From Eutreptiella sp. 'Long Island Sound 2002' (taxonomy: Eukaryota; Euglenozoa; Euglenophyceae; Eutreptiales; Eutreptiaceae): 64,000 nt of DNA. The position numbers and the translations under genes were made by a program. Each line of letters opens with the position of its first letter. The first letter of the stretch is position 1. Below the pieces are notes generated by a model. The model searched no databases, was not told where the DNA came from, and saw only the letters and a list, made by a program, of their open reading frames with translations. Of this stretch, positions 8,941 through 18,215 are shown one piece after another. The stretch covers positions 121,399,843 through 121,463,842 of the forward strand of contig OZ038381.1 in assembly GCA_964036045.1 (NCBI GenBank), written 5' to 3'.

Positions 8941-10193
8941 GCCTTTGTGGATGTCCGCCACCCTCGCATTAGGACGAGTCGGTGGCCGAGCCGCAGGCGC
9001 GAGGGGATAGTGCAGCATCTGTAGTGAACACCGTGTCGGTCGCGTGGCAGGCCCGCGACGTGGTGACGTGGCTAGCGAGTGCAGCTATAAAGCCGGGGGC
9101 CGTGGCCGAGCTCATGTTCTAGTATGGTCAAACCCCGTGGTACAAGTTTATTGCGCTCAATTTGGCGACAACGAGCGGCATGAAGCTGGTGTGCACATTT
9201 CCGCTCGGAGTGAAGGGTCTGCAAGGCAAGAAGCGAGCCGAGTTCATGTTTGGTGTTGGAAAAGGGCTACACCGGTCTTCATCGACCAGATGTACCATGA
9301 GGAGGATGGGCCGAGCGTGTGGTATGGTGTGCGGGGGCTGCAAGGCGTTAGAGCAGATGAGGTTCCGGAGTCCGTCATGAAGGCATTCGCTGCATGGGTG
9401 AACGAGCACAAGGAGAGTTACATTGGTGGCTGAGGGCACACAAGAGGCGCTGCGATCGAGGTGGAAGCAGAAGACGAAGATGACGAGGACAAGGAGCAGC
9501 CGAAGGACAGAGACAAAGACAAGGGCAAAGGACAAAGCCAAGGACGAGCCAAAGGAGAAAGGCAAGGACATAGGCCAGCGCAAGGACAAGGACAAGGCCA
9601 AGGCCCAAACAACCCGGGCATCAGGGTGATCGCAGTCCCAGTCCCAGCAATCCGAGCGGTCCCAGCAAAAGGTTGATGTTCGGGCTATGGCTAACGAGGT
9701 GGCACGGCGGTGCAAGGACTCCCTTACGCAGCAGATGAGTGTGACCCTAGAGAGATTGCGTCCCCTCGGCAGTGGCAAAGGCGATGCCTGACGCCTCCAA
9801 GAGCAAGGCAGAGACACTGATTGGCCGGCTGACAAAGCAGCTGAAGACGGAGTGCACGGGACGGGCGAACGCCGAGGCCCAGTTGGACAATGAACGGAAA
9901 CGGGTTAGGGAGTTGGAGCTGGAGAATGAGAGCATGAAAAAGCAGCTGGTGGAGAGCAGATCCAAGACCGTTGAAGCAAAGCAACATGCAGAGTAGCTTT
10001 TGGCGGTGTTGGCAGGCAATTACAAAAAGGCGTAGACACTGGAGATGAGATCTTTTCCGACCTAGAGATGAGGCCTGTCGGGACCAGGTGATGAGACCTG
10101 TCACGACTTGGTATTGAGACCGGTTGGGACTTGGAGAGGAGACTTGTTGGGACCTGAGATAACACCTGGGAGCTGAGGGACGCACATGTGCAT
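8941..10193 (+). pseudogene. copy B exon 2 with acidic/Lys-Gln-rich and coiled-coil segments
   Basis: The frame carries GVKGLQGKKRAEFMFGVGKG. After a register change near 9275 it continues as DGPSVWYGVRGLQGVRADEV and VNEHKESYIGG, and is interrupted by TGA at 9431-9433. The same frame continues through an acidic and then Gly/Gln/Lys-rich low-complexity stretch to 9676. A further frame at 9772-9996 gives a heptad-like alpha-helical segment (AEAQLDNERKRVRELELENE) typical of a coiled coil. Copy A lacks this last part. A degenerate CTTGGGAC/GAGATGAGA-type repeat follows at 10040-10160. No enzyme domain was recognised. Confidence 0.4.
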
Positions 10194-10796
10194 GTACGTG
10201 GTGTTGTGCGATGGTGCTAACGGCAGTGCGCCACCTTGAACGGAAACCTTTTTTTGTTTTTAGCCCCTAGGTTGCGCGTTACCTCGCGTAGGACATTAGT
10301 TGCGCTGTGCACGCCGTGCCTCAGGTGGTGTCACGAGTGGGAGGCTTCAAATAGCCTACCCCTTGGGGACGTCACCAAGATTTACGCCCTATATGCATGC
10401 ATTCATTGAAAATTTTGGTATAGTATTATAGTCTCTTTGATTTTGTACTGAAGTGAAGGGGTGGTGCCATGGGGTGCAACACATGAATACACTGCACGAC
10501 ATTGCAAAGTGTTGACCATTTGACCGCTGCATTGTGCCTGTGCCTGCCCCCTTCCCTTGGGGGGGGGGGCTGAGTGAGAGAGAAAGGCCAAACAAGGGGG
10601 GGGGGGGACTGTGCTGCAAGGGGGTGGTGGAAGGGGTGTTGGAAGGGGTTCTAGCCCTGGAAGGGTCTGTTGGAAGGGTCCGCGGGAAGGGGGTTCCAAC
10701 GCTGGAAGGGGTTCTAGTAGGGGTTCCAGCAGGGGTTCCAGCAGAGGGTTCCAGCGGAGAAAGGGGCTCTAGCAAGGGGTTCTAGCAGGGGTTGCA
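10194..10796 (+). other. copy B probable intron 2 with minisatellite
   Basis: GTACGTGG...GTTGCAG bounds a non-coding interval whose last 180 bp are GGTTCTAGC/GGTTCCAGC units and G-runs. The interval parallels 5314-5815 of copy A. Confidence 0.35.
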
Positions 10797-11804
10797 GTGG
10801 TCCCACCTTTCCCGTTTGTTACGGAAACCATGGAAAAGGCGGTAGCCCCACTTGTGGGGAGCATACCTCAGCTCAAGCCCTACACGGCCATCAAGGGGAA
10901 GGCCCCCAGCAGAGCGGCGGCACCACATAAAGACCATGATGCGGGAACTTTTAGTGGCTCCGGAGGCAGTTGTCGTTGAGGGTGGTGGGGGATTGTACAT
11001 GCGTTTCGCACCGCACGCCGACGATGAGGACCCTCGTGTATTGCGCGCAATCGGATTGTGGGCCACCGGTAGGCGATTGAAGTTATCAATGCGGCAGATG
11101 TTCGCCCTCCCGCGCCAATGCACGCGTCGTGATCTTGCCGAAGCGCGCACAACCGTAACACCGTAACATCGTACTCCGCCACAACCTACGCTATCAATGG
11201 CCCCAACACGATCGGGAGGCGGTGCGCAGCGACAACAACACCAGAAGACCTCTTTTTCACGCAGCCCCAGATAGGCGATATTTTAATATGCCCCGATGCA
11301 ACGTCATTGTGGCACACATCGGTCACAAAGATCGATGTTTTTGTAAACTGCTGGGCCTCGGGGTTTTCTGCTGCCGGGGACATCCACAAATGGGTGATGT
11401 AGGTGTGCATGGATGGCCCCGATGACGCCGCATGGCTGCAGGCTTTAGATGAGGATGCGGGCCTAAATGCCCAAATCATCCACCTACAGGAAACCCGTAC
11501 ATTCCGTGTGAAAAACGAAACCAAAAAGTTTCAATGTAAAGTGCCCGGGGATGGGAAACTAATGATGGTGACGAACGGGGGGGCGGGGGGGGGTCGGTGG
11601 GGCTGTCCCGATGCCACCGGGTTGGTGCTGATAGATGGCATGGTAAACAAAATTCAATGGGGGGCGTTTCTGCGAAGTGTATGTATTCGCATTGGAGACT
11701 ATACACACACAGGTTGTAGGGTAACCAATGCTTTCAAGAAGCGCCTAACAGAAGATTCTACCACCTTGACAGTGACAGTTGTTGGAGTGGCGAATCGCCA
11801 ATGA
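10797..11804 (+). pseudogene. copy B exon 3, conserved segment of unknown function
   Basis: The text parallels copy A: LKPYTAIKGKAP, a register change at the C-run near 10900, RELLVAPEAVVVEGGGGLY, and RAIGLWATGRRLKLSMRQM. A later frame gives KIDVFVNCWASGFSAAGD, TAG 11400-11402, then DGPDDAAWLQALDEDAGLN and GDYTHTGCRVTNAFKKRL. Copy B keeps this last part in one frame to 11804. No domain was recognised. Confidence 0.4.
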
Positions 11805-11921
11805 CTTTGCCGATATATGGTCTACCCTTTTAGCCAACGTACAGCACGTGGCTCATGCTGACAAGCTTTTCCAAAGGACCACTAAGGTAGGGCAATTGAA
11901 TATCAGCACCTCTATGTTCTC

Positions 11922-12593
11922 TTGACAGACCCCAAGCACCACGTGCGAATTGTACATGGCCCGGGGAACCATTTTCCTAACACCATGTTTGGTGGTGTCC
12001 TCTTGTGGACACTAATTGAAGTGTTGCTGCGCAATATGCTTAGCCTATATGCCTTGTGGAGGCAAAAGACACCATTGACTAATGGTCAGGTGCAAGAGGC
12101 CAAGACTCACTGCCGCAAAATAGGTGAGGCATGGCTCAAAGCGGGTTGGAAGTCAACCCCATGGGTCCACTGGACAGTGGCCCGTTGTGGAGCGGTGCTC
12201 CAAAAATATCGTAACCTTTATGTGTTCAGCAGTATACTTGCTGAACACAGGCATAAGCCTTTCAAACTTGCTGTCAAAAACAGCATGCGTGGGCGGTGGC
12301 TTCGCCGCCCACGCGTTTCACCACGTGGTCTCACCCAGGTATTGAACATGGAGACCCTTGACGTGGAGTTACGACACCGAGCGGCGCGGCAAAGGCTTGC
12401 CCTTATCAGGCCACAAAGGACCGAAGAAAAAGGCACTGCATGTACGCTTGAGAAACCAAATTTGAACCCGGTGGATGCATTCGGTGCCCATCTTGCAAAA
12501 TCCTTGGCGCAGAAACCCCCCGCAGAAAGGGTGCAGAAAGGGGGTTCCAGCGCACAAAGGGTGTGCGGAAAGGGTTCAAAAAGGGGGTTCTAG
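11922..12593 (+). pseudogene. copy B transposase-like C-terminal segment (best preserved copy)
   Basis: An uninterrupted frame of 223 codons contains HVRIVHGPGNHFPNTMFGG, HCRKIGEAWLKAGWKSTPWV and HWTVARCGAVLQKYR. It then has FSSILAEHRHKPFK, with the Glu codon at 12243-12245, and continues to TLDVELRHRA. The last 45 codons run into the minisatellite and are probably not original. The W-V-H-W and E-x2-H-x3-K blocks match the other transposase remnants of the window. The resemblance to KDZ-type transposase C-termini is suggestive only. It lacks its N-terminal catalytic region in frame. Confidence 0.5.
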
Positions 12594-12690
12594 AACATAA
12601 AGGATGCTGCACAAAGGTCGCACAAAGGGTGCAAAAAGGGTGCAAAAAGGGTGCTAGAACCCCCCTTCCAGCAAAAGGGGGGGGTGGAAA
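12500..12690 (+). repeat. G-rich degenerate minisatellite, copy B
   Basis: Units such as AAAGGGTGCAAAAAGGGTGC and GGGGGTTCTAG run in tandem, parallel to 7555-7745 of copy A. Confidence 0.6.
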
Positions 12691-13031
12691 ATCCGGGAAA
12701 ACGGGCCATTTCGGACAAAAGTGAAAATCAGCCACCAGAAGGGCCGTAAACATGTGGTAATTGCCCCCAAACCACTTTCCAACAACACAAGGTGGTGTGG
12801 CTTGGGTAAACATGCAAAAAGGGCGCTAGAAGGGGGGGGGGGGTTTGCGCACACCTTCTAGCGACGCACCCCAAGCTTGAGGGGGAGTATGGGGAACTTA
12901 GGGGGTATGCGGGGTCAATGTTTTCAATGAGGATTGTCCCGCCGAGACTCGTGCCGAGGAAAGTGACACCTGTTGCACGGTGAAGCCACCAGCTAGGGGT
13001 GCATTGCACAGTTTTACAAGGGAGGTCCTTA

Positions 13032-13655
13032 CAATAAAATGTCCAATAATGTGCCAGAAAAAAGTCTCTTAATGTCCCAAATGGTCCGGATAATGTCCCA
13101 AGACTTACGATTTTTAAGTCTTGGGACAAGTCTTCTAATGTCCCAAATGAATTTTTGCACTCTTGGTTTTTGCGCGTTCTGTTGAGAGGGAGTACCCTAA
13201 CCGCAAGCACGCTGGGGTACGACTTGGCACACCTGGGTTCAATTTCGATCATCGCACGGGAAGATGGGGAGTTATGCACTCGGCGATGCCGATTTTCAGC
13301 AGCGATCGGCTCGAGCAGCAATGGGCGAGCGATCCGAGCGACCGCTGAGCACATTCTGCCTCAAATTTTTGATTGGCAAAGAAGAAAATTTTTCTAGCTT
13401 TCAAGTAGGGGGGGGGGGGGGGCGAAGCTCCCAAAGAAAATTTTGGAAAGTTTCAAGGGGGGGGGGCGAAGCGCCCGAAGAAAAATTTTCAACAAACTCT
13501 TGTAATGTCCAAGGAAAAAGTCTCGTAATGTCCCGAATGGTCCCAAACGGTGCCCATATAGGAAAGTCTCATAATGTCCCAAATGGCCGGCACCGAAGTA
13601 TCGTAATGTCCCAAATGGCTTGATTTTGTTCGGGACATCATTGGACATTTTACTG
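13032..13655. mobile_element. 624-bp TA-flanked terminal-inverted-repeat element (Tc1/mariner/pogo-type, non-autonomous)
   Basis: The left end CAATAAAATGTCCAATAATG and the reverse complement of the right end CAGTAAAATGTCCAATGATG match at 21 of 24 positions over 13032-13055 and 13632-13655. Both ends are flanked by TA (13030-13031 and 13656-13657), the target duplication of the Tc1/mariner/pogo group. AATGTCCCAAATGG-like motifs recur subterminally on both sides (about 13070-13150 and 13500-13620) and could be transposase sites. The interior carries two G-runs inside similar segments (13408-13422, 13458-13467) and no transposase frame, so the element would need a transposase from elsewhere. Confidence 0.7.
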
Positions 13656-13659
13656 TATA

Positions 13660-14300
13660 CCTCCACTCGGAGACTCCTTTGGGTTGGAATTGTCCGCTCG
13701 TGAATGTCGCCACCTTCATTGTGGTGAAGGCCGGTACAGTGGATGTGGAAAAAAAACAGTGTTGGCAACGTGACATTAACCTCAGCTATGTTACCGGTCC
13801 GGAACAACACCATGTGATTTGCATGCTTGTTCCCGATGTTGAACCCCACACCCAATGATGGTTGTGCTGGGCATTTCGTTGTTGCATCACACACGGGCAT
13901 CCCGGACCCTTGGTATGTGGCCCATTGGCCCCATTGGACGCCGGGGATGTGTGGTTGGGGAATGCACTTGTTGTGCATCCGGGAGGTATTTGCCCTTCCA
14001 CTCACCCCAATGAGCCCTGTGTTTTTGGTTTCATTTCCGTTGGTACTTTGAGGTTCGATTACAACAACACTTGCTCGGTTGTTGTTCCCCCTTGCCCCGT
14101 TGGGTCTTAAGGCCCTCATGCCACTTGTGGTGCAGTTGATTGTGAGGTGTTGGTTGACGTGAGTGATGATACCACAGTTTTTTGTGTTGCATGCGGTAAT
14201 GTGCCATTTCATGCGGACCACATCATGGAGGGTCAGTGTGGTGCCGGTGAGGAGGGTGCTTGGAAGCAGGGTGACATGATGACACAACACAGTCTTGTGG
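13660..14300 (+). pseudogene. decayed ORF with Cys/His-rich segment, possible transposon
   Basis: A single frame read across TGA (about 13856) and TAA (about 14108) gives VATFIVVKAGTVDVEKKQCW, VFGFISVGTLRFDYN, and a Cys/His-rich part with PHATCGAVDCEVLVD and FCVACGNVPFHADH. The C-x4-C...C-x2-C-x4-FH-x2-H spacing resembles a zinc-binding domain of the kind found at transposase N-termini. The identification is weak and the frame is interrupted. Confidence 0.3.
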
Positions 14301-14975
14301 GAGGTTAGAAATGAAATGGGACACGGCCTTTAGGGCTCCTGGGGAGCCCCATGTGCGGGCACTGTCCTTTAGATGTTTCCCAATGCCCGTCCCTACCTTT
14401 GCACAACAATGTGCCACATCTCCAACATTGCGGACGGGAGGGATGCAAGACATACGGGAGCCAATGCGAGCGAGCACGGGATCCTTTGCAGATGGGCCAT
14501 ATCATCCCCCCCATCAAAAACCCACCATGAGGCCCATGCCTGGCCATCATGGTGTACCCCCCTATCCGCCCATAGGTCCACAAACATGTCACAGTGCGTG
14601 GCGCTGGCATTTTAAAAAACAATTGCATCGGAACATATTACGGCAGCCAAATGTGTATTTTCCTCCTACTTCCGAATGCTGTCCTCAGCATGGGCACATG
14701 CAACCATGGTGGTGATGATATCATGCAACTCCACCACACCACATGTTCGTGTATCCCACTTCCAATCCCCTCCCCATGGACAAGTCTGGTGTGATGGTCT
14801 TACGCATTGCCATCACATGGTCCCAGGTGCATGTCGCCCCTGGTTCGAAGCCAACTGCCCTCAAACATGCAAACATGTGTGTAGGCCATTGAAGAATCCT
14901 GCAAAGAAGCTGAAAAGGTTGAAGATCTATGAAAAATTCAACTTGAAGAACCGCAACCATACTGAGAGGCGCTGA
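14301..14975 (+). pseudogene. decayed ORF, possible continuation of the transposon
   Basis: One frame contains MCHISNIADGRDARHTGANA, SEHGILCRWAISSPPSKTHH, a stop near 14613, and a basic end (KKLKRLKIYEKFNLKNRN) stopping at 14975. The Gly-rich ADG...E...SKTHHEA pattern has some similarity to late motifs of KDZ-type transposases. I consider this unproven. Other frames here are shadows. Confidence 0.25.
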
Positions 14976-15109
14976 TGATAGGAAAATAAAAAAAAACCCA
15001 CCGGTGACCCTCCCTTTTTAAACAAATGACACACTGACAATAACTGAATGACAACAACACGATTCCACCCATTCCCTCAGCCAACAAGAAATACCTCGTT
15101 GCACAGGCA

Positions 15110-15484
15110 CTACAACTCATTCTTCTCGTATTGTCCTTCCTCCACTTCCTCTGCTTGTTCAACGTCCTTCTCCTTGCCCTTCGTTGACTTTGGCTTGGGC
15201 TTTGGCTTGGCCTTCTTCTTTCTTGAGATGGCCTTGAATGGCCACCACATCACCCAGCCGTAGCTCACCGCCAGTGCAACATCCATGAGGTGGTGCTTGT
15301 GCCCAAGAGCAAGCCATTGCAAAACCCCACCAATTGTGGAATGCGTGGATGCCAAAGCAACGCCACCAATCAAACCCCGTGAAGCCACCAAGGAACCGGG
15401 GGTCAGGGCCCATAGAAGGCAAGGGGTTAGCATGCATTTGCCGCAATGGGTACTCCTCGAATCAAGGGTGACGCTCGACACCAA
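15110..15484 (-). CDS. hypothetical ORF with hydrophobic segments and Lys-rich C-terminus
   Basis: This 124-codon minus-strand frame has two hydrophobic stretches (ALTPGSLVASRGLIGGVALA and VALAVSYGWVMWWPF), then a Lys/Pro tract (KKKAKPKPKPKSTKGKEKD) and an acidic end. The initiation codon is not certain and there is no recognisable family. It lies between transposon fragments and could be an exon or a fragment. Confidence 0.25.
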   Translation of the reverse strand: MVSSVTLDSRSTHCGKCMLTPCLLWALTPGSLVASRGLIGGVALASTHSTIGGVLQWLALGHKHHLMDVALAVSYGWVMWWPFKAISRKKKAKPKPKPKSTKGKEKDVEQAEEVEEGQYEKNEL

Positions 15485-15699
15485 CAGGAAGGGGGCAGGG
15501 GTTCAAATTCTCATGAATTGCATAAAACGTAGCCCCATCCACTGGCATAAAAAACTGCAATGGGGCAGGACAACGACCCTATGCAACACCAGGCCACGCA
15601 CATCCCTGTGGCCGAGAGAGTGATCCGTGCTCCCTCGAAAGAAAAGAAACACATTCTTGACATTAAGGCCTCCCGCCTTTTTTTTTTGAAACACCTGAG

Positions 15700-16047
15700 T
15701 TGCACGCCGAGGTGGTGCGCTTAGTTGCAATGTATTGTACCCATGTTGTGAGGTGGGAGGGCAACAGTTGGCTCAGAATTAGTGCTGTCCTGCACCTCAT
15801 GTTTCAGGCCTGTTACTATATGCAAAAGATTTGGCACCATGTGGGTCGTGTTCCCATGGATCAGCGCCAACGTTATGTGTCCATGGTTACACAATGCACC
15901 AAGGCATGCAAAGCACTAGGGTGGAGTATTCCGGTTTGGGTTCATTGGCTGGTATGCCACAGTGGTGCACACATCCAAAGGTGGGGTAATTTCATTACGT
16001 TCTCCTCCATTCCCACGGAATGGACAGCTATGTGTATAGCGACGTAG
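15700..16047 (+). pseudogene. transposase-like C-terminal fragment (third copy of the VHW...FSSIPTE module)
   Basis: The frame reads RISAVLHLMFQACYYMQKIW, then PVWVHWLVCHSGAHIQRWGN and FITFSSIPTEW, and ends at TAG 16045-16047. It parallels copies A and B (GW-x-[ST]-x-P-WVHW ... FSSI-x-[TA]-E) but is truncated just after the Glu of the E-x2-H-x3-K motif. Upstream text was not joined to it. Confidence 0.4.
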
Positions 16048-16053
16048 TCGGCT

Positions 16054-16074
16054 ATCAGACATCAGACATCAGAC
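16054..16074 (+). repeat. (ATCAGAC)3, left of the satellite domain
   Basis: Three perfect 7-bp units are followed by TTT. The identical 24-bp sequence occurs at 51135-51158, beyond the other side of the satellite domain, in the same orientation. Confidence 0.8.
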
Positions 16075-16079
16075 TTTCA

Positions 16080-16440
16080 TGGACCATCATTACCCAAACC
16101 ATAAACCCACCTCCCCCATCCCCCCTTGTGGTGTAGTACACCCCCCCCCCCAATGGAAGATGCCCCCCCCCCTTGTGGCCCTTCCCTAGTCCTTTTGCCC
16201 CCCCCCCCCCACTAATGAGTGCTTTCTTGCATCAGGAAGTATGGAAAATGATTCGGAAAATATCCCCCGCTTGGTGTTGTGTGTTTGTGTGTAGGAAGCA
16301 TGGAAATTGCACCCACTCACTACACTCTTCGAGGTGTAGATTTTTGTTCTGTGGCCTCAACCCTAGCGTTCCAGGGCCATAAGACACCATTGCAAAGTAA
16401 ACCAACAGATTTGCCACCTTTATAAGCATATGTCCTCCCA
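16080..16440. other. non-coding stretch with C-runs
   Basis: Runs of 8-12 C residues occur near 16141, 16165 and 16198. No gene is supported. Confidence 0.5.
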
Positions 16441-16442
16441 CA

Positions 16443-16443
<1 letters not shown>

Positions 16444-16485
<42 letters not shown>

Positions 16486-16490
16486 ACACG
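16444..16490 (+). repeat. (CA)n / (CACG) microsatellite
   Basis: CACACA units continue into CGCACA variants. It is a simple repeat. Confidence 0.9.
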
Positions 16491-16800
16491 TTGACATAGC
16501 GTAGGCAATGTGGGGGTGCCCTTGCTTCAAGCCTTGGTTCGGGAGGGGTGGGTGCCTCTCCTTTCTTTACATGTTTTTCACCGGGGAGGGGGGAGGCTTG
16601 AGAGAGCTGCCGGGGGGGGGGGGTTTAGTCACGGGTGCGAGAGGGTGTTCTTTTCTTTGTCTCACAGGTGTTTCTTTTTATGCAAAAAAACTGACAACAA
16701 CAAGAATCAAAATAAGCATTTCACAACTTGAAGGTGTGCCATGCCATGCTGTGCTGTGTTGTGGTGTGTCTCTGTAGGTCCCCGTAGGTTCGAAGCCGGT
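16491..16800. other. non-coding stretch before the satellite domain
   Basis: G-runs (16611-16622) and T-rich sequence are present; no gene is supported. GGTTCGAAGCC near 16788 resembles a tRNA T-loop but has no partner arms. Confidence 0.4.
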
Positions 16801-18215
16801 TAGAAGCCCCCCCAATCACTTTCATAGCCCCCTCCCATCAATTTCATAGCCCCCCCCCCCATCAATTTCATAGCCCCCCCATCAATTTCATATGCCCCCG
16901 CTATCAATTTCATAGCCCCCCCCCCCATCCATTTCATAGCCCCCCCCACATCCCTTTCACAGCCCCCCACATTAATTTCATAGCCCCCTCCCGTCCATTT
17001 CATAGCCCCCCCCACATCCATTTCATAGCCCCCCCCTATCAATTTCATAGCCCCCCCCTTCCATTTCATAGCCCCTCCCGCATCCATTTCATAGCATCCT
17101 CCCATCAATTTCATAGCCCCCCCATATCAATTTCATAGCCCCCCCCCCATCGATTTCATAGCCCCCCCCTATCAATTTCATAGCCCCCCCCCTTCCATTT
17201 CATAGCCCCTCCCGCATCAATTTCGTGGCCTCCTCCCATCAATTTCATAGCCCCCCCCCATCAATTTCATAGCCCCCCCAGCAATTTCATAGCCCCTCCC
17301 CCATCAATTTCATAGCACCCCCCCCATCAATTTCATATGCCCCCCTATCAATTTCATAGCCCCCCCCCCTCCATTTCATAGCCCCTCCGGCATCAATTTC
17401 ATAGCCTCCTCCCATCAATTTCATAGCCCCCTGCCCTATCAATTTCATAGCCCTCCCCCCCCATCAATTTCATAGCCCCCCCCCCCTATCAATTTCATAG
17501 CCCTACCCCCCATCAATTTAATAGCCCCCCCCCCCCATCAATTTCACAACCCTACCCCCCATCAATTTCATAGCCACATCCCCATCAATTTCATCGCCCC
17601 ACCCCCATCAATTTCATAGGTCCCCCGAATCAATTTCATAGCCCCCCCCCATCGATTTCATAGCCCCGTGCCTTGTCAATTTTATAACCCGCCCTTTATC
17701 AATTTCATAGCCCTCCCCCCCCATCAATTTCATAGCCCCCCCCCCATCAATTTCATAGCCCTACCCCCCATCAATTTAATAGCCCCCCCCCCATCAATTT
17801 CACAACCCTACCCCCCATCAATTTCATGGCCACACCCCCATCAATTTCATCGCCCCACCCCCATCAATTTCATAGGTCCCCCGAATCAATTTCATAGCCC
17901 CCCCCCCATGGATTTCATAGCCCCGTGCCTTGTCAACTTTATAACCCGCCCTTTATCAATTTCATAGGCCCTCCCCCATTGATTTCATAGCCCCGCCCCC
18001 ATCCATTTTATATGCCCCCCTATCAATTTCATAGCCCCCCCCCCATCCAATACATAGCCCCCCCCATCAATTTCATAGCCCCCCCCCCCATCAATTTCAT
18101 AGCCTTACCCCGCCTCAATTTCATAACCCAACCCCCATGAATTTCATAGGTTTCCCCCATTCCATTTCATAGCCCCCCCCCCTTGAGTTCATAGGCCCCC
18201 CTATTGATTCACAGA
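16801..18215 (+). repeat. minisatellite, ATCAATTTCATAG plus C-run units
   Basis: Units of about 20-27 bp are made of ATCAATTTCATAG followed by 6-12 C residues, in tandem throughout. Length variation sits mainly in the C-run. Internal higher-order repetition is visible: about 250 bp around 17448-17706 recurs at about 17707-17960, including rare variants such as GTGCCTTGTCAA and TAACCCGCCCTTTATC. Long open frames across it are by-products of the repeat. Confidence 0.9.

Larger units (their letters stand above)
8281..12875 (+). mobile_element. decayed transposable element, copy B
   Basis: This is a direct-orientation paralogue of copy A. It retains an extra segment of about 600 bp (9600-10190) with a coiled-coil-like frame. 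Homology with copy A begins near 8281-8290 (4118-4125 in A), so the dioxygenase-like part found before copy A is absent. The 3' end is marked by the same G-run and CCTTCTAGCGACGCAC sequence seen at the end of copy A. The two copies have different nonsense codons and different minisatellite lengths, which fits independent decay after duplication or separate insertion. Confidence 0.6.

Noticed and set aside
13190-13260. tRNA-like sequence with a GGTTCAATTTCGATC T-loop
   Set aside because: No A-box, acceptor stem or anticodon arm could be paired around it.
13394-14290. 298-codon minus-strand frame
   Set aside because: It crosses the boundary of the TA-flanked element and lies opposite the Cys/His-rich plus-strand frame. 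It has no recognisable motif.
16054-16074. Telomere repeat (ATCAGAC)n
   Set aside because: There are only three units at each site, with internal positions and unique flanking sequence, and no known telomere unit matches.
16785-16800. tRNA T-loop-like GGTTCGAAGCC
   Set aside because: It is an isolated motif with no cloverleaf partners.
16801-18215. Minus-strand repeat protein MKLMGGGAMKLIGG
   Set aside because: It is a by-product of the minisatellite, and C-run length variation would shift the frame repeatedly.
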